This document shows positions 61,281-64,000 of a stretch of 64,000 nucleotides of DNA, piece by piece (position 1 is the first letter of the stretch; the number at the start of each line of letters is the position of its first letter). The stretch covers positions 35,525,150 through 35,589,149 of the forward strand of contig NC_134653.1 of NCBI RefSeq assembly GCF_030463565.1, given 5' to 3'. The notes beneath the pieces were generated by a model. The model made no database searches, had not been told where the DNA came from, and was given only the letters and a program-made list of their open reading frames with translations. The stretch comes from Pelecanus crispus (lineage: Eukaryota > Chordata > Aves > Pelecaniformes > Pelecanidae). Made by a program: the position numbers and the translations under genes.

Positions 61281-64000
61281 GTAAGTGCAGCCTGCGGGTC
61301 TGGGAAGTGCTCTCTTGGGGTATTCCTTTGGAGATGGTAAAGTGCAGGGAAAAGATAGATTTCCTCTTCTCTGAACTGTGCTCCCATTATAAAAAAGTGC
61401 TGGTAGTCCTCTTGCAGTTCAGGGAGATGGAAATAAGGTTAAGGAACATCTTCATTGAACTTTTAATGAGGCAATGGGGCTTTTGCCCCTAAAAGGTACC
61501 CGAACATCATCCTTCTCTCTGTTGGCTTTTGCCTGGCCAGCAGTGTGCCATATCCTGAGGTTTGTTTAACATCATTACTGATAGGAAAATAAAATGAGAG
61601 AAGAAGCAATTCCCATTTGTACACAAATATTAGTGCTACCATGAGAGAGACAAATCAATGTGGAGCCAATTTATTTTTATGGCAAGTTAAGTGTTTACTA
61701 ATTTATATATTGATCGAGGAAAAACAATGACTTTTGCCCACATCTGCAGAACGAAGGTATAATTTTTCACTGGGTGGACTTTGCCAGCAAAACTTGAGTA
61801 AAATACAATTTAAACTGTGACTCTTACGGAGTGTACCACAATTAAGCAAAAAGGAAAAATAATAATAAAGCTTGTAATTTAAAAATCAATGCAAAGTTTG
61901 GCACTTTGTTACGCAAGTTAAATCCTTGCCATAAAGAATACAGAAAATCCATTGAGTTCAAATGAGAAATGAACAGAGTTGCAGCTAATTTACTTGCTCC
62001 TGGGCAACCTTAAAATACCAATAGTCATTATGATGATATACAGCAATAGTTCTGTATTGTTAATGTTATTAACAGAAACATCCCAGGACTTATTTTCTCA
62101 TAGCAATGTGTTCTAAAAGTCTAGAAAGGTGCAGTAACAAAAAATATAGATTTTCATTAAGCACATTGAAGATTGCCCTTTGTAAGGATCAGGATTGCAT
62201 TGTAATAAGCTCTAATTCATAGAAGGTTTCATTTCCATGTCAGAACAGACTTAAGCCTTTGGAGGCACAATACTTTCCAAGCGTTATCACTCACTTGTTG
62301 TGAAACAAGTCCTCAATATTTCTTTGTAAATGAGGCCTTTGCCTTTGAGGTGCATATTGGGACAGGACTGAGGGCATCATGAAGTGGTTGAGTGTTTTGG
62401 AAGCGTAGAAGTAAAGTTCGCTTTCAATTTTAAGTTTAGTTGCTGACTTTTATTCTTTGGGTATGTGGGTAATTTTATATGCCAGTTTCCACTTAGTATC
62501 TATAAAATTACCTCTTGCCTAAAGAAAATAACCACTGGTGACTGGAACCAAGTGTTATCAAGCTACAGCAAAAAGCATCTGCTTTTTCTCTTTCAAATTT
62601 CTGCTTGCAAGGGACAGTGCATCAGCAGTTGGAGGTCAGTCAATACCAAGCAATAAACTCTGAAAAATCTTGCTGACTTATAAACCCAGAACTGAATTCC
62701 ACAGTTATCCTATTTTACAGAGCTGTGGCATCTTGTGCTACTTCACGCACTGCCTTGGATTGAACATTTGTCACAGGAGGAGAAGAGAAAATTACGGGGT
62801 TTATATCTGACACGATCAAAGTGATGTAGAGTTCTGTCCCAGCCACGAACACAATTTTTGAATTCAATTTAGTTCCTCTTGTTTAAGTTCCTCATCAGTG
62901 ACTACTTTCTCAAAACATCCTTGCATGTGGTGATGGCTTATTGCAGGAGTTCCAGCTAGTTGTGCAACATTTAATGAACCATCAGGGTTTCTGCTATAAA
63001 ACAATGTATTTCTTTGCACAGTGTTAATACAGATATATACATATTTAAATGTTATGAAAAAAAGTTACTGCAGAGATGAAGTAGCCAACATTCAGATGTT
63101 AATAACTTTGATGATTAAAATTATAAACAGAGAAGTAAAATAAGATACCACCAGTCCATAAGCCCCACTGTGAGCAGGGATCCTGTAAAGTCTCTCTTGA
63201 TGGGGCCAAGCTGTTTTGAAGTGGCAGAAGTGAACCGTAGCATTTGAAATCACAAAGAGCTGGATTTAGATTCAAAATGCCTAAATTATTTATTTACCTT
63301 TTTTTAAAAAAAAAAGGTCAGAAACAGTTCTGCTGATAGAGAATTTATTTCACTGGAGTCAGACCCTTGGAGAAGAGTATGTTCTCAAAACTCTTTTGTA
63401 AAGAGATACAGTAAACGTAAAGAGTAAAATTCTGATGTAATCACAATCTGTAGTAGAACTGCTGACTGCCATGGCGCCAAGCTTTCAGTTCTCACTCTAA
63501 TGGGCATCTAATGTTGCTTTCAGACTGGTACAACTCCATTCTTCATTATTCATAATGACTTAAAGAGAAATCAAGTCCAGAGACCAAAAATGAGGATTTG
63601 TTTCAGATAGTTTGTCTGTTGATTGTACTGGCAGCCAGTGTTTTTTAGTGAGTAGAAATCTAATGCTAATGCATTGCTATTTCTCCATTAGGTACATCTT
63701 GAATAATCCACATAAAAGCAAAAAGAGAAAAGGCTTTCTGGATCCTCTGGACCCATTGACTTAACTCTAGGCAGGTTCAACTCAATTTTTCTTCCAGATC
63801 AATGCGATTAGGTTCCAGATAAGTTACTGTGGTGGAGGGAAGTTTAAGAAAGACGTTCTTGTCTGTTTTCCTTGCTTTGTTACAGTTTGATCCTTCACAT
63901 TGCAGCTGTGTCACGTTGTACGTTGTCTGGGTTCATACTGGAAGTCTTATGCACGCTGGCAAGCTTTTAAGATCTAGATGTTCCTAAGCTACTTATCATC
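61281..64000 (+). other. Right edge, presumably ADGRD1 intron
   Basis: AT-rich sequence without recognised exons, repeats or open frames of note. I searched it for the Cys-Ala-Phe-Leu-Asp-Phe strand, the GPS tripeptide region and transmembrane helix 1 and saw none. Confidence 0.6.

Overview
This is nuclear DNA of a vertebrate, almost certainly a bird. The genes are split by GT-AG introns. The interspersed repeats are CR1 retrotransposon tails ending in ATTCTATGATTCT-like motifs, with no Alu-, B1- or L1-like sequence. The landscape is AT-rich with small GC-rich islands. No species can be named from the sequence.

Layout. (1) Positions 1-2700 hold the last three coding exons and the 3' UTR of RAN, the nuclear-transport GTPase, on the + strand; its 5' exons lie before the window. 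(2) Positions 2700-20438 are intergenic: no recognisable gene, several CR1 pieces, and two GC/CpG-rich blocks (about 6885-7850 and 18690-18900). A TATA-like element at 19825 and the second CpG block are candidate promoter material for the next gene. (3) From 20439 to the right edge, also on the + strand, lies ADGRD1 (GPR133), an adhesion G-protein-coupled receptor. I resolve its signal-peptide exon and 13 further exons up to 53657. They join in a consistent reading frame and encode the signal peptide, the pentraxin/laminin-G-like domain and most of the GAIN domain (524 codons including one likely cassette exon). A 37-nt candidate exon at 61244-61280 would continue the frame toward the GPS site. 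The GPS and seven-helix region are not in the window. RAN followed by ADGRD1 in the same orientation matches the order I know for human chromosome 12q24.33, so this is conserved synteny.

The two genes have no evident functional link. Points worth a second look are a symmetric 96-nt exon carrying four N-glycosylation sequons, an in-frame alternative donor or micro-exon after exon 6, the 37-nt GAIN exon, a CpG-dense block with a 12-bp inverted repeat upstream of ADGRD1, an A/C-only tract just before an acceptor, and an AT-rich palindromic cluster in the last intron. I found no CRISPR array, prokaryotic system, intact mobile element or novel protein-coding gene.
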